This document shows, piece by piece, positions 33,001 through 45,160 of a DNA stretch of 64,000 bases (its first letter is position 1; every line of letters begins with the position of its first letter). The stretch covers positions 989,501 through 1,053,500 of the forward strand of contig CAJNDS010000102.1 in the NCBI GenBank assembly GCA_905221605.1, written 5' to 3'. The notes below the pieces were generated by a model. The model saw only the letters and a program-made list of their open reading frames with translations. It was not told the origin of the DNA and made no database searches. The stretch is from Symbiodinium natans (lineage: Eukaryota > Sar > Dinophyceae > Suessiales > Symbiodiniaceae). The position numbers and the translations under genes are program-made.

Positions 33001-35790
33001 TTTCATGCCCTATCTGGTCACCTTATAATGACTGCAAGGTTGAAGACGCTTTTCGGAAGGGCTGCGGCGCCTTGCGAAACCACGCAGACACGGGCCTGCG
33101 AGCGGAGGCATCAGGTTTCACGGTTTGGGATGTCAAACCTGAGGCTGGGATTGAGAGAATCAGACGTTGCGCTTGAGGCTCTACTCTATAGGATTAGGTG
33201 TTCACGCTTTTGGGAGCTAAAAGTTTTGCGGGCATTCCTGTGGTGAGCAGGACAGCAAAAACCCCACTCTGTTGTTGGACGCGGGCAGGTCTTGCTGCCA
33301 GGCTGGGAGAACTGTATAGCCTAGCAGGTAAGGACCGGCAAACTGGCGTGGAGCCCAGGAGTTCACTTCACTTCGTCCTAGTGCCCCAAATAGCTTGTGT
33401 TCCTTGGCACTAGTGTATCCTCTATCTCTTCTACCTACCAAGCGGAACGAGGTTGAACAAACAGCTGACGGCTAAAGTCCGAAAATACCTCCCTCTGGGC
33501 CAATAGTCAAGAGTCCTACCTCTCCAACCCTGTGCCTTCTAGCTTTGGGCTTTAGGGCTGTTGAATTCAGGGCTTCACCCGCCTCAGGCAGAGCGATTCG
33601 TTCTCTGGACACCCGTGGAGCAGGCTGCGTGCAAACCTTTGCGCTTGAGACGTCGTCAGGATTTGGGGTGTAGACATCCAGATCTCATGATGGAGGAGTC
33701 TGACGGCCGTACGGTAGCGCATCTATCCGTGCAAGAGGTGCCCCACAACAAAAATGCACATATCTGATGTTTCATTGGCAAGATCCGACAGACAATCCCA
33801 AAAGCCTGAAAGGCAAATCAAAGAACTTGCGCATCAAAACTAGATCCCCTTCAAAAGCACTAAAGGCTGATTGGCGACTTCTTCACACCCTTTTGGGTTT
33901 TTTGCAGGAGGAGCCTGTGTTTATGCCGCCTCGCGGTGGCGACGCCTCCGATGGTTCGCCATGGCCCGGAGCTGTGGCCTTTATACTTTGGGGTTAAAGC
34001 ATTTCAGTCCCTAATGTTGCCTTCAAAGTTGGCTTCCTGGTAGCCTTTGAGACTGCCTTAGTTAGGGGAACAGCGCAGATCAAAGCTTGATGTTCCGGTG
34101 GAAAGCCCCATCTCACGTAAATTGCACAGGCCGACCACGCCGCCGGTGGAGAAGTACCGGCTTCAGGCTTGGACCTTGTTGGACCTTGAGTGGTTCGGTC
34201 TTGGGTTGGGGATGTGGGATGTGTTCTGGTTGAGGATGTATTGGATGTTTTCGGTCGATCTTTGAAAATGCTTCGCTTGCGGCTGGGGGGATTCAGGCCT
34301 TGCTTTTTCCCGAAGCCGCGATGGGTTTTTCAGCGGGGGTTGGGCTGATTTCTCTTTTCCTCTTGTTTTCCTCTCCAGCTGAATTCTTAATTGTGCGAGT
34401 GAAAAAACCGTAAGTTGTAGCCTCAAGGTTTTTGCTGCCCGCATTTACAACGTCAGAGTACAGTACAGCCATCTTTGCAGCACCATTCAGAGCACGTGAA
34501 CAACCAGAAATGTTGCAATTTGCAGCGTGTCGAGTTTGTGACTGTGAACAGAGAAACAGTGGGACCACAAACAAACACATAAGGAGCTCTGTAATATGAA
34601 CGTATACGTTCTTTCAAATCGCAACAAAACATGTGCGTGAGTGACCTGGCTGATACTGCCAGGAGGTGCTGGAACAAGCAGCTGCTTTGTGGTTCTTGAG
34701 TGCGATACTGGCGATACTGTTGGAACTCCGCAAGCTGGACTTGAACAAGGCTGAATGAACTTCCAGACCCTCGAACGCGAAAACCTCGAACGACCAGGCG
34801 CTCGACCTCGCGATGCTGGCGGGGAGATTTGTGGACCGCCGAGCCTGGGACCCAACTTCGGGGCTCTGTGAGGTCACACCAACAGTGGACACGCACACAT
34901 ACCGTCACATACTAGTACCGTTACATAAGTGTTACATACCGAAAGGTTGTGCTTGTTCAAGCCTTGGATACCTGCTGCTTGTACTATCCGTTGCAAAGGC
35001 CATGGCTGCTAGGGAACACCTTTCTTCTTTGGGGGGGGGGGGGAGAAGTGCTTTATGTCATTCGATAGAGGCGCGCGCTCTAAAGCAGCCTGAAGTTCTG
35101 GGTTGATTGTACAAGCTGTAGCACTCGAACCGGGGCACGACTCCGTCACCAGCCTGGCCTGTGCTAGCTCATGCCTTCGAGGAAGGATGATGAATTGGAG
35201 CGCAGCAGCGTGCACGTTTTTTGCTTCACTGCTTCAAGCTTGAATCACTTCAAGCTTTGTCTGTGATTTGTACCGTGGTTAACAAGGCCTCATGTTGTCA
35301 CTCTGATTAGCCTGTTTCTTCAAACCAGTCATCGTCTCAAGACACCGTTAAGGACAACGGCTTGGCAGGATGCCTGTTTTTTACTGTTGCGGTTGTTGCT
35401 TGAGTTAATTTGAAGTTCAGATCAAGTCTTGCGCACAAATCTGAGAACATACTCGCATTTGCAGCCTTAACGGAGTTTCGGGGAGTCAGGTCTTGGCATT
35501 TTGATTCCTTGTAATCCCAGGTGGGAAACCCTTTGCCAATGGTCCGTTGAATCGGGCATTACTTGCCAACAAAGAAGTCTTGCCATTTGGGAGCGGGTTC
35601 GAGGTGAGCTTCCTTGGTCTAGCGGTTCCTGTTTAGCAACTTCGAGCACACTAGAGACTCAGATGATCCCAAGCCAAGTTTTGGAAACAGTCTCCCCCAT
35701 CCGCTCCGCTTTTGCGATCGCGCTGTTTTGCTTGACTTTATGGACGACTTCCAATCGGGTGAGAAAATGAACTCGACTACCGCGTTTCAT
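30019..35790. other. Long gene-poor stretch
   Basis: Frames at 30286-30672 and 30676-31089 on the plus strand are open for over 125 codons but show no motif; the first includes a mildly convincing LARQYLLLEDDKG. A G run lies at 35031-35043. Repeated GTCGTGGGTG words occur just downstream of the block. Nothing else could be supported. Confidence 0.35.
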
Positions 35791-35798
35791 CACACGTA

Positions 35799-35955
35799 GG
35801 CCGCAGTAAGCCTCCAGTTGAACAGGCCGGAAGCTGCGAGACCCGCGAATCCTCAGCCTTTGATCCGCTGGTTGCTCTGTCACGCTTGGAGGTGGTTTTG
35901 CTGACCGGACCAGCTGGGGCTGGAAAGACAACATCCTGCCAGAGCCTGAGAAGTG
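35799..35955 (+). CDS. P-loop NTPase exon fragment (Walker A)
   Basis: An open plus-strand frame reads PPVEQAGSCETRESSAFDPL, then VALSRLEVVLLTGPAGAGKT, then TSCQSLRSEVV. VVLLTGPAGAGKTT is a clean Walker A (GxxxxGKT) after a hydrophobic beta strand, as in AAA+ proteins; dynein heavy chain modules have a similar strand-GPAGSGKT pattern. The exon stands alone: no Walker B or sensor exon was found nearby, and the frame stops at 35981. It may be one small exon of a large ATPase or a relic. Confidence 0.4.
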
Positions 35956-35984
35956 AGGTTGTTCGGGTTCGCACCATGACATAG

Positions 35985-38900
35985 GACGAGGTAAAGTTAG
36001 GCGTGCGTGAGTGTGGTGGGTGTCGTGAGGGTCGTGGGTGTCGTGGGTGAGTGCGAGTGCGACAGGGGTCCACCGGGCACCTACTGGAGATGCATATTTT
36101 TGAGCGCATCATGTGCCCACTACAACATGAGCCGATTGAGTGCACAGGCATCTGGAAGCCAGCGATTGATACCGTGATCGGCATACACAATTGTTTGGAC
36201 GGTCGTCCAGGTTTTCGTAGCTAGGGGGTCGCCCCTTAACAGATACTTCAACATATCCCTTAACTGGCTCAGCCTTGCTTAGTTGATCATCTTTGTGTCA
36301 TGTCTTGCCACAAAGACGAAAGACCCTTTCCGCACACGTTACCCAAGATAGCGCGCCTGCTATACTTTCATCCCTGAAATTTGAAGCTTAAGGCCTTGAG
36401 ATCCCCGAACCCCCGAATCCCCCTACGTGCACTAAACCCCACCAAGGTCGGTTTTTTTGCCGCTTCTTCGGCGCACCAGGCAGGCTATTCGCCGAAGGCG
36501 TGGCGTTGCTGGGCAACCAGGCCCGCGTGGTTTCTTTTTGTTTTTGTCCAGAGTTTTTGTTGATCTCGGTGGCTGCGTCGGTCCGTTTGGTTCCTTGGCT
36601 GTCGTGCTGTTCCTTCTTAGGTTTGTTGCCAAGTTGTTGGTTTTTCAGCTTGTTGTCTTCCCGCAGCTTGCGTCAAGCGCTCCCTATAGTAGCTGTCCTT
36701 CACATCTTAACAGTGGTGGGTTTAGAGTTTGCGGGCTTAGAGTGGAAGGACTGCAGAACTAAGAAGAGTTTATGTGGAGAGCATAAGCTTAAGGCTGAAC
36801 CCTTTCAACTAGTTAGTTCTTCTCAGCTTCTGCAAGGGGCAAATCTGCAAGGTGTCATCACGAGCCCAGAATGTAGTGCTTCCTGCCCCTCAGCGACCGC
36901 CTACTTTACGACTGGCCCCTGTCAACTGAAGCTCAAGTCCTGCTTGAATGAGCTTGAAGGAACACTCCAACTCTCCCTAAACCCTTCCAGGAGATGAATC
37001 TGCTGTTCGAGAAAGACGGCTGCCTACAGCATCTACTGGCCAAGGCTGCTACCGGAGGGAGAGTGCTCAAGGAGTTTCAAGGCTCAAAATGTTTCTGGGC
37101 ATTTCAGGTAGGGTTTGTCAACCGCCTCAGCAACAAGCATGGGGTCGAGTTGGGACCCGAACGTTGATGTCCCGCCTATCCTCCGCAGCAAATCATGGCT
37201 GGAGCAGCCCCTGACCTCCTACGAGGTTTGGGGTGTAGAGCAGGCTTAGAGGTTGAGGGCACCATCACGAATTAATGCTTTGCTAGTGTCTCGGCGCGCT
37301 ATCACCAGCTTCAAGATTTGGGGTTCTTGTGCCGCCAGCCGAAAACTTAAAACCTAATCGGGGTTATAGTGAGCACAACGATGAGCATTCCGCAAATTTG
37401 GTGCCTCACGAGCCAATTTCTTACAGGGACCTTCAGGCCAAGCCTCTTGACTACAAGTCCTTACCACTTCCGTGATTAGGACCTAGGTTGTCTTGACAGC
37501 ATTGAATGAGCAGAAATCCAGTGATACAGCCAACCATCTGGACTACGGGTGTGGCAAGTTTAAGGATGACAGGAAACCGCGAATGCACAAAAACTCCTAA
37601 AGCCATGCAAGAAACCTGCGCCATTTGCCAGACCGTTCTCGATGCCCTCAACGTTAAGGCCTGGCATGTTGCCTGTGGCTTTGTGAAGGTGCCTCAGCAT
37701 TTGCCACTTGCCAACGTAGGGGGCCCGCTGTCAGCTGGCATCGAAGCAGTGCTCCGACCATCGAGGAAGTCCAAGACAGCCAACAGCAGCTCTAATAGCT
37801 CAAGACCTGAGAAGCGATACCACGCCAACGAAGGCTTGGGCCACCTGTGCATGGTCGACACTAACGTCACTCACGCGCCACAGGCCGTCTTTCCTGTGGG
37901 CGAAAGGTTTTTTTTCGGGACCATTGTTAGTTGAAACAGATTCTGTGTTGTAGGTGTGTCTTGCTGCCACCTTGTTGCTGTTGCCCTCGAACTGGAGGGG
38001 AGGGGGGGCACTGGAATCAGTGGATGGCGCAAGCTTGAAACCAGACCGAACCCCAGCACCTCCCTGGAGCCCGGAATTTGCCACCCCTGACTCGTCTCTC
38101 GTTCTGCCCCAAACTCGCGAGCTGCGAGCAACTCAGCAAGAATCAGGCGCTGGCTTCTTGTCTTGGATGGCATCGACCGCTTCCAGTCGGACCGCTATCT
38201 TTCGATTTGCTTGATGGCGCGGGTTTGTGGCATCAAGTGATTCCAGTGCTGTGGAGATTTTTGGGCTTTTTAGGTTTCGCCAAATGTCAAGTAATATCGA
38301 GCTGACTTTCCCGAAAGGCAAACCCGAAATGCACCTGAACCCCAAAGCTATCCCTCGGAAGCCTGGGCCGCACTCGCCACATCCAAACCGGCTTGAAGCC
38401 TGCTTGGGCTTCAGCTTCGACATTTGGCGGCTACAGTTCGGACGAGCTCGGGGTTCGGAAATCTTGTGCCTTTTGCAGAATTTAACTTCCAGTATGACAG
38501 GGTTTGGGATTGCCCTTGGGCGGGCATCCCGGGCTTTGGGTTCTCAACAATGCCAACGGCACTAAAATCCAATTGCTGGCGTGAAGAGGCGGACTTGGGT
38601 GGATATCAGTGGACGTACTCGATTTCCTCGTCAACCTGATTGGCTTACACGAATGTGGACCTTACACACGGGCAACACAAAACTCCACACATCATCAGTA
38701 CATGCTTCTGCAAGGCTCAGACCGCCTACAGCATGGTCATCCGTATCATGCTGCACAGAGCACATCGCGGCATGGACCTGCCCAGAAATTCAGCACAAAG
38801 CCTTAACCCCCTACAGCCAGTTGAACAGTTCATCATCGACATGAGTGAACTTAGTTGGAAAATCGGAAGGCGACCCAGTGCCCTTGTTTTTTCGGCTTGG

Positions 38901-41900
38901 CATACATTGCAGGAGCAGGATATGGAGAGGTTGCGCAAGCCTCTCGAAGGCCGGGTGGAGTGTGTGCTGTTCACGCAAAGGCTTCATCCTTGTGTGGTAT
39001 GCTGCAGCTGTCGCGGAACTTTCGTCTGGAATGCAAACTTCAGTAAGGATAGCCAGTCGTTAGCACCTCCCGCAGTTTCGTTGTCCACACAAGGCAGGCG
39101 GCTGGCATGTCTCGAATCGATTGCGGCGTGACATTCCCCCACACCAATAGTTGCAGTCCACGTGGCCGAATTATGCACTTCTGCCACACCTGAGTACTGA
39201 TTCGTTCCATACATTGCACTGAGGGGGTATGCCCCAAGCAACAAGCTTCTCACTCTCCATCGACCTTGAATCCAAGTCCAAGTCCCTGCTCTGAGCTCCA
39301 AACACAAGACCCAAAAACTCCACCTTGAGCTCAGATCTTCTGCGCACCTGCACAAAGCTCTGTGTGGTGCTTACAAGTCGGTCTTTGCGAGAAGGAGGCG
39401 CGCGGAAGTTCTGCTCACACACAAGGTTTGGGGCCTAGGCTTATACGGTTTAAGTTGCTTAGCGGCTAGGGGTTACACCAGGTTCAGTTAACCCCCCAAC
39501 AGATTGTCGAAACTGCTTGTAAAGCCTTTCTGTAAAGCCACCCATGTAAAGACTCAGTAGATATGTCACAAAAGCTTTATACAGCCCCTGAGCAACTGTG
39601 ACTACACAGCCCCGACACCTTTCTGAAGCCTTTTCAACTCCCTCATAAGAACTCTTACAAACCTCTGATGTAGCTTCGGTAACACTTTAACACTTCCATA
39701 AGGCTTCACTTTGTCAACGTCTTGACAAATCCCCTGCAAAGTTTACAAATCCCGATAAACTGCCTGTAAAGCCGTATGCTGACTCAAAGCCCTCACCTTA
39801 CAAGGCTGCCATTGAAAAAGCTTCATAGTGTCCGTCTAGAAAATTTTTCTGAGGCCTTTCGGCGAGAAGGCAAGCTTTTCTACGTTGTCGTTTCAGAAGA
39901 GAAAATTGGGGCAAATGATGTGCTTTGATGTGAAGAGGTTCGAGTGCTTTCGTTAGAGGAGTTTTTCCTTTTCCTGATCGAGATTGGGAGAAGCTCCTAT
40001 CAAGCCCTGCAATGGCTGTCTGCCAAGCTTTGTAAAGCCTTTACATGGAAGACTTCAAAATGGCGATCCACACCAGTCCCTGACCGGTAAAAGTAGGCCA
40101 CATGTCCACAATTGAGAAGCAAAGTAGCAAGCGACAATTTTGAAGGGGTAGTGGTTTAGCTTCATAATGCACTGGTTTACTTGATTTCTGCCTTGCACGG
40201 CCCGTTTGTGCAAGGTGCTTGTTGCACGTATCATGCTAGATGCACTCTATTCATGAGGGGCACATGAACCTTCACTGCCTTGCAAAGTTCATGAAGTGCG
40301 CCAAGAAAAGTTCCTTATCTTTGCAACATAAAGAGCTGCGCCACTTCGGGAACCATCTGGACACGTTGTTACTTGCCGTCCACAAGGCCCGATGCCCGAA
40401 AGGCCCCACCTCAAGGCCAAGCCTCTCAAGCCCCAATCCAGTCTTCAGTCTTTGCTTCAGAGTGTTGGAACATCTGGAGGTCCTGGTCGGCCATGGGAGC
40501 TGGCGCAGCTCGATGTCCACAAGGTTGGTTTGCCAGGCTGTGCCTTCAGGATTTGGGCTGGCTTTTGGCTTTCGTAGCGTGGTAATCGCAGAGTGGCCGC
40601 CATCAGTGTGAAAAACCAGCTTTGCCCTCCGAACCGACGGACGCGTGTCCTCACCGATACGCTCGGGGGAGAACAAGTAGAGCGTCGGCGCAGGCTTGTC
40701 TGCTAGAATCGAATATCAGCGTGCCTGCTGTCTGAAGGTTGCAGGGATGGTTCCTTTATGGCCCGGGATAACTCCGAACAGGGCGGCGCTTTCCGGACAG
40801 AGTCTGTTCAGTCGCAGGCAGAGGCAGCGGTGTCTCAGGCACGACACCGCAAGCATGGAGGCGAACCGTCGCGCCCAGCACCAGCAGAGTCAAAGGGTGG
40901 GCGAAGCATGACCGGAGGAGAAAGCGCCCGTATCGAGGTCTTCGGAGGAGGAAGTGATCACAATGACTGCCCGAGCTGGGGGGGGCGGCGATTAGCTTGC
41001 CTGTTGCTTTCTCAGGAAACGCAGTGCGACCAATGCATAGCATGACAACCATGTTCCCACACAGCTGGAGCTGAGCTCGCGCCGAACAAGCAAATGCCGG
41101 CCGTTGCTACTTTGTTCCCGTGGATACTGAGCACCTGGACCCACGGCATCGCTCGCAATCAAAAAAAGAGTAGAAGAGGGGCGTGATGAATGTATGAGCG
41201 AGTGAAGGTGGGAGACACGCATAAGGCTGCCAAAAGTCTTGTAGCGTGTCATACTGGCATCGCTGCGATGGCCAAGACAGTGGAGCGTTTCTCTCAGAGC
41301 AAACCTGACTCTCACAGGCGTCCTTTGCAGAGAACTGTTTCCTCTGTTGTTTTGACATGTTTTGACCGTCTCGTGACATGACATAATGTAACTTTGCTGA
41401 ACACGATATGCATAAAAACCCTGGTCTTGGAGGAGGAAGCGGCATATCGACGTGAAACAGCTTGCTGCCACGTCTCATGGTTGGCTATACGACCCCTCAG
41501 CCTTCCGCCTAGCTTTCCCCAACCCAGCCGTGAACTTCTAACTTCTAAAGTTGATTCTAAAGCCGAGCAGAACACTGGACATTTTGCACTTACTGCCTGA
41601 ATTCAAGCTTCATTCTTTCCTGGCACGTGCAACCAACTGGGAAGGTCGTGCCACACCCACTCTCGCCGTTGTCTCAAGAGGCGAGGATTGCCAGGATTTG
41701 CCGGGATTGTCTTCCGGATCGTCGGTTTTGTATAAAGTTTTGGGACGATCTGGTCGCACGGTTTTCCTCAACTCCGAAATTTCAAAACAGTCAGCTGGGG
41801 CATGAAGAACTACAGCAGCTTCGGCATTGGGTTGTAATACGCGGTGGCACAAGTACGAAAGCTCCCTCGGAGGACCTTTCGTTCATGAAAACCGCCTTGC

Positions 41901-42945
41901 TGAATCATGAAGGGGTGTGTGGGGGGGTTTCCCGGTGCCCAAATACCGCCCATTTTGGGGGGGTCACCCAAAGCTAACTAATCGTTGCTCGGAGCGGGGC
42001 GTGTTTTTGGATCATTTTTGGGCCATGGTCAAGGCCCATGGTGTGAGGGATCAGCGGACAAGAAACAGTTTCAGCTGATGCTCATGATGCTCGCACGTGA
42101 TGCTCGCCCGCGGGTCGACATAAATCCTCAATTCTACTCTTTTGAACTGAGGATCCCACCTCAGCCCTCCTTGGAGCTTCGGAAGTCGTTTTTTCTTTCA
42201 GAGCTGAAGGGGTGCTCCCTCTCTCTCTCTCTCTTGCCTGCAGCTTGGGACAGGGCACCAACCCAGTGGGCACTGCCGTGTTGCTGAGTTGTTTTCGAGA
42301 CCTTAGGGAGGCAATGTCAAAGACCATCTGAAAAAGGCCTCGTGTAAGTTGTCGTGTCCTCTGCGAGATCCAGACAGCCCAGACAGCAGTCGGCTCTTTA
42401 GCCGCCTAGCCCTTCAACGCAACAATCCCAAAGCCTGAGTCTCTAAACCTTGCCCTTAGAGGCTCAGGTCCCTTCAGTTTGCAGTGTCGTGTTTAGAGAC
42501 ATGGGGTTTTGAGCTTGGGCTGCACATGCCCAGGGCATTCAGGGGACCTTTCGGCACTTCGATGGGTACTAACGCCACGGTTCGGAACAAGCGCCCTGTA
42601 GATTCTCTGTGCCCGAGGATGCCTGCTTGCTCTTTCTGGACCGAATTGTGCGTAAGCTCTACCCGCGCGATTTCGACTTGGCAGCTTGGCATCAGCTTGA
42701 TTTCAGCCTGGCTTCAGCTTGGCTTGCAGGGCTTCGGTTGGAGAGTTTCGGGTTTTGCCATGACTTACATTCCAGGAGCCTACCAACTTCCAGATCATGA
42801 AAGCGTCTCCTTCGTAGCAGTCGCGTTAATTAGTATTCTTGGGACGGACAAGGCTACTATGAGGGATGGTACCCCCCACCCCCCCCTCGCCCCTTCCCTT
42901 CTCCCGGATGCCCTCCCCACCCCCCCACCCTCTGTGATGATGTGG
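35985..42945. other. Long gene-poor stretch
   Basis: Protein-like but unrecognised frames occur at about 38715-38990 (plus, containing PVEQFIIDMSELSWKIGRRP) and 41700-41900 (plus, containing KFWDDLVARFSSTPKFQNSQ). TGTAAAGCC-type words recur at 39520-39780 and 40029. A short CT tract lies at 42217-42234. I cannot support a gene model. Confidence 0.3.
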
Positions 42946-42949
42946 GTGG

Positions 42950-43080
42950 TGGGGTTTTCGGTGTTAGGGTTCGGCAATTGGGTTTCCATGAGGGTTTGAG
43001 GGTTTACGTTGGGTTTTGGGGCATATAGGGTTTAGGGCTTGACGAATTTGGGCTCTTAGGGGTTAGATAGGGCTAGGGGT
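42950..43080 (+). repeat. Degenerate telomere-like tract (TTTAGGG type)
   Basis: Repeated variants of GGGTTTAGGG, GTTAGGG and GGGTTTGAGGG on the plus strand. It is too degenerate to be a recent array and is preceded by a C-rich stretch. Confidence 0.6.
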
Positions 43081-44583
43081 GGGGCGGGGGCTGGGGGATC
43101 CTCGTAACTGTCGACACCAGTGGGCGCTTTTGGAATGCGATACAAGGCTCCAAAAAAATAGAAATGACTACAATTACCAGGATGGTGAGCTTGGGGCCGG
43201 GGGAAACCATGTGGCCTGGAGAATTTACATCTCTCGATCGCAGGGCTTGAATGGCTTTGATTTTTCGGGGGTTTACGGTCTCAAAGGCCAAGCGTGGGCC
43301 CACCTTCTGTCCTCGAGGATAAATCTCTAAAATCGTCAGGCCACGCGGCGAGGCTGCATAGTCACAACTGATTGACAAACCTTTCAATATTATCCAGATG
43401 TTAGTTAGCACTGTCAGGATGATCTTTCCGACGTTCCGCTACAAGGCACTGCAGGATAGGAGGGCTTGGGGCTGTAGAGCGTAGGATCTTGATGCTTCTG
43501 CGTTGTTGGTTTGGGGCTTGCGGTGTCGGGGGCGGTGTTCCGTGTTTACCGACGATCTGTTGAGGGTGACGGTCATCTTTGGCTCGCTGGTTTCCTGGTC
43601 TTTGCTGTTAAGAGTGCGAGTGCTGTCGCATGCCTGAAAGAGCAACCAGCGCCTCTTCTCAAGCTGTTTATGGGCACCCCTGCTGCATGTCGCCAGCAAC
43701 AGTGGGCACAGTCTTGTTCCGACAGCTTCAAGATGCTGTAGCTAACTTATTTTCACGATTGAACCCGGAAAACAAATGGAGTCCTGTATGGCCGTTAGAA
43801 TCTTCAGGAGTGTGGAAGTTGAGTGGCCATCGGGGAAGGGATGGGAAGGGGTGGTGGGCACGGTTGAGGGTTCAGGGGCGGTGGTTTTAAGGCTTGGGGT
43901 TTGGGGGAGCCATGGAAGCACACAAAGGCAAATAGTGAGATTCACAACAAATAGAATCAATCATTGCTCACAAATGGCGGCAGGTGAAACAAATCGCAAA
44001 GCTCAGTTTCAGAGGTCAGAAAGGTCCAAAACATTAGCGTACATGACTCTGCAGCCATTGGGAAACGTTTGAAGTTTAAAGCAATGTGACCAAGCACTAT
44101 GGGAAGTACTCGAGATAGGAACAGCCGTTATTGTTGAGCCGGGCAGAGAAGCCGCTCCACAACGTCGTGGCGGCTTAATTCTGTAGAAGTTTTGCATAAG
44201 TGAATGTTTGTTGAGGAGGCTGTCAGTAAAGATTACGACTTTTTTGGCGGTTGTATTGACGCCCAAACTTTCTGATGCACCCGAAATTGAATATCTACAC
44301 ATACGTGCATGGAGCGCCGCAGGCAGGTTGTATGCTTGCATAGGTCACGATTCTGGGTTGAGGGTTTTGGGCGTCAGGATTTGCTGCGCGGTCCGTCTTT
44401 TGGACCTACCAATTGCCTAAACCACTCACCCAACAGGTGGCAGCCATTTGGTCCAGCAGCTTCGTTGCTCGCCTTTGATGCAGGCATGGACTTGGGGAAC
44501 TTCTGGCCATGAGGGCCTCAAAGGCATTGAATTGCTTTTGGGGAGTTCTGCGAGGATTTCTGTTGGCAGTGAGGCATAACTAC
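43081..44583. other. Non-coding region
   Basis: Open frames are short, overlap on both strands and carry no recognised motif. Confidence 0.4.
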
Positions 44584-44731
44584 TAGTGCTAGTCCTAGTA
44601 CTAGCACTAGTAGCAGTAGTAGCAGCAGTAGCAGCAGTAGTAGCAGCAGTAGCACTAGCAGTAGCAGTAGCAGTAGCAGTAGCAGTAGCAGTAGTAGCAG
44701 TAGCAGTAGTAGTAGTAGTAGCAGCAGCAGC

Positions 44732-44788
<57 letters not shown>
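44584..44788 (+). repeat. Compound trinucleotide repeat (AGT/AGC)n
   Basis: About 200 bases of mixed AGT and AGC triplets, starting with CTAGTACTAG-type words and ending in pure AGT. It gives long valine/alanine or threonine/alanine ORFs on the two strands, which I treat as artefacts. Confidence 0.95.
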
Positions 44789-44790
<2 letters not shown>

Positions 44791-44869
44791 CGACGACGAC
44801 GACTCCTGCTGCTTTGCAACTGCAATATCTCATTGATTTTTAATTTGTTCGGAAGAGTTTTTAGTCAAC

Positions 44870-45160
44870 CATTCTCCTCGCCTCCTCTCGAGTCTCAGAG
44901 CCCACTGAGAGTCCCACCAGCTATCCGTGAAAAACCCAAGCTCAGAGAACCCTGCAAAGAGTCCCGCCAAGCAGCCTGGAATGCCCACCCCCAAAGAATC
45001 CTGCAGAGAGTCCCGCTGGGCATCTCCAAAAGTATCCGCCACCCCCCAGAGTGTAGCCAAGAGTGTCCATAACAAAGAACTCCGCAGAGTGCTCCCAGAG
45101 AATCCCAGACACAGAGTCCCATAAATTCCCGCAGAGAATCACGCAGAGTACCTGGAGGAG
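44870..45160 (+). repeat. Degenerate dispersed repeat of CAGAGAGTCCC-type words
   Basis: AGAGTCCC / AGAGAATCC / AGAGTGTCC words recur about a dozen times at 15-35 base spacing in a C- and A-rich context. It looks like a decayed minisatellite. The minus-strand frame reads as a tryptophan- and leucine-rich pseudo-protein. Confidence 0.5.

Noticed and set aside
44426-44843. Threonine/alanine- and valine/alanine-rich ORFs
   Set aside because: Direct translation of the AGT/AGC trinucleotide repeat on the two strands.
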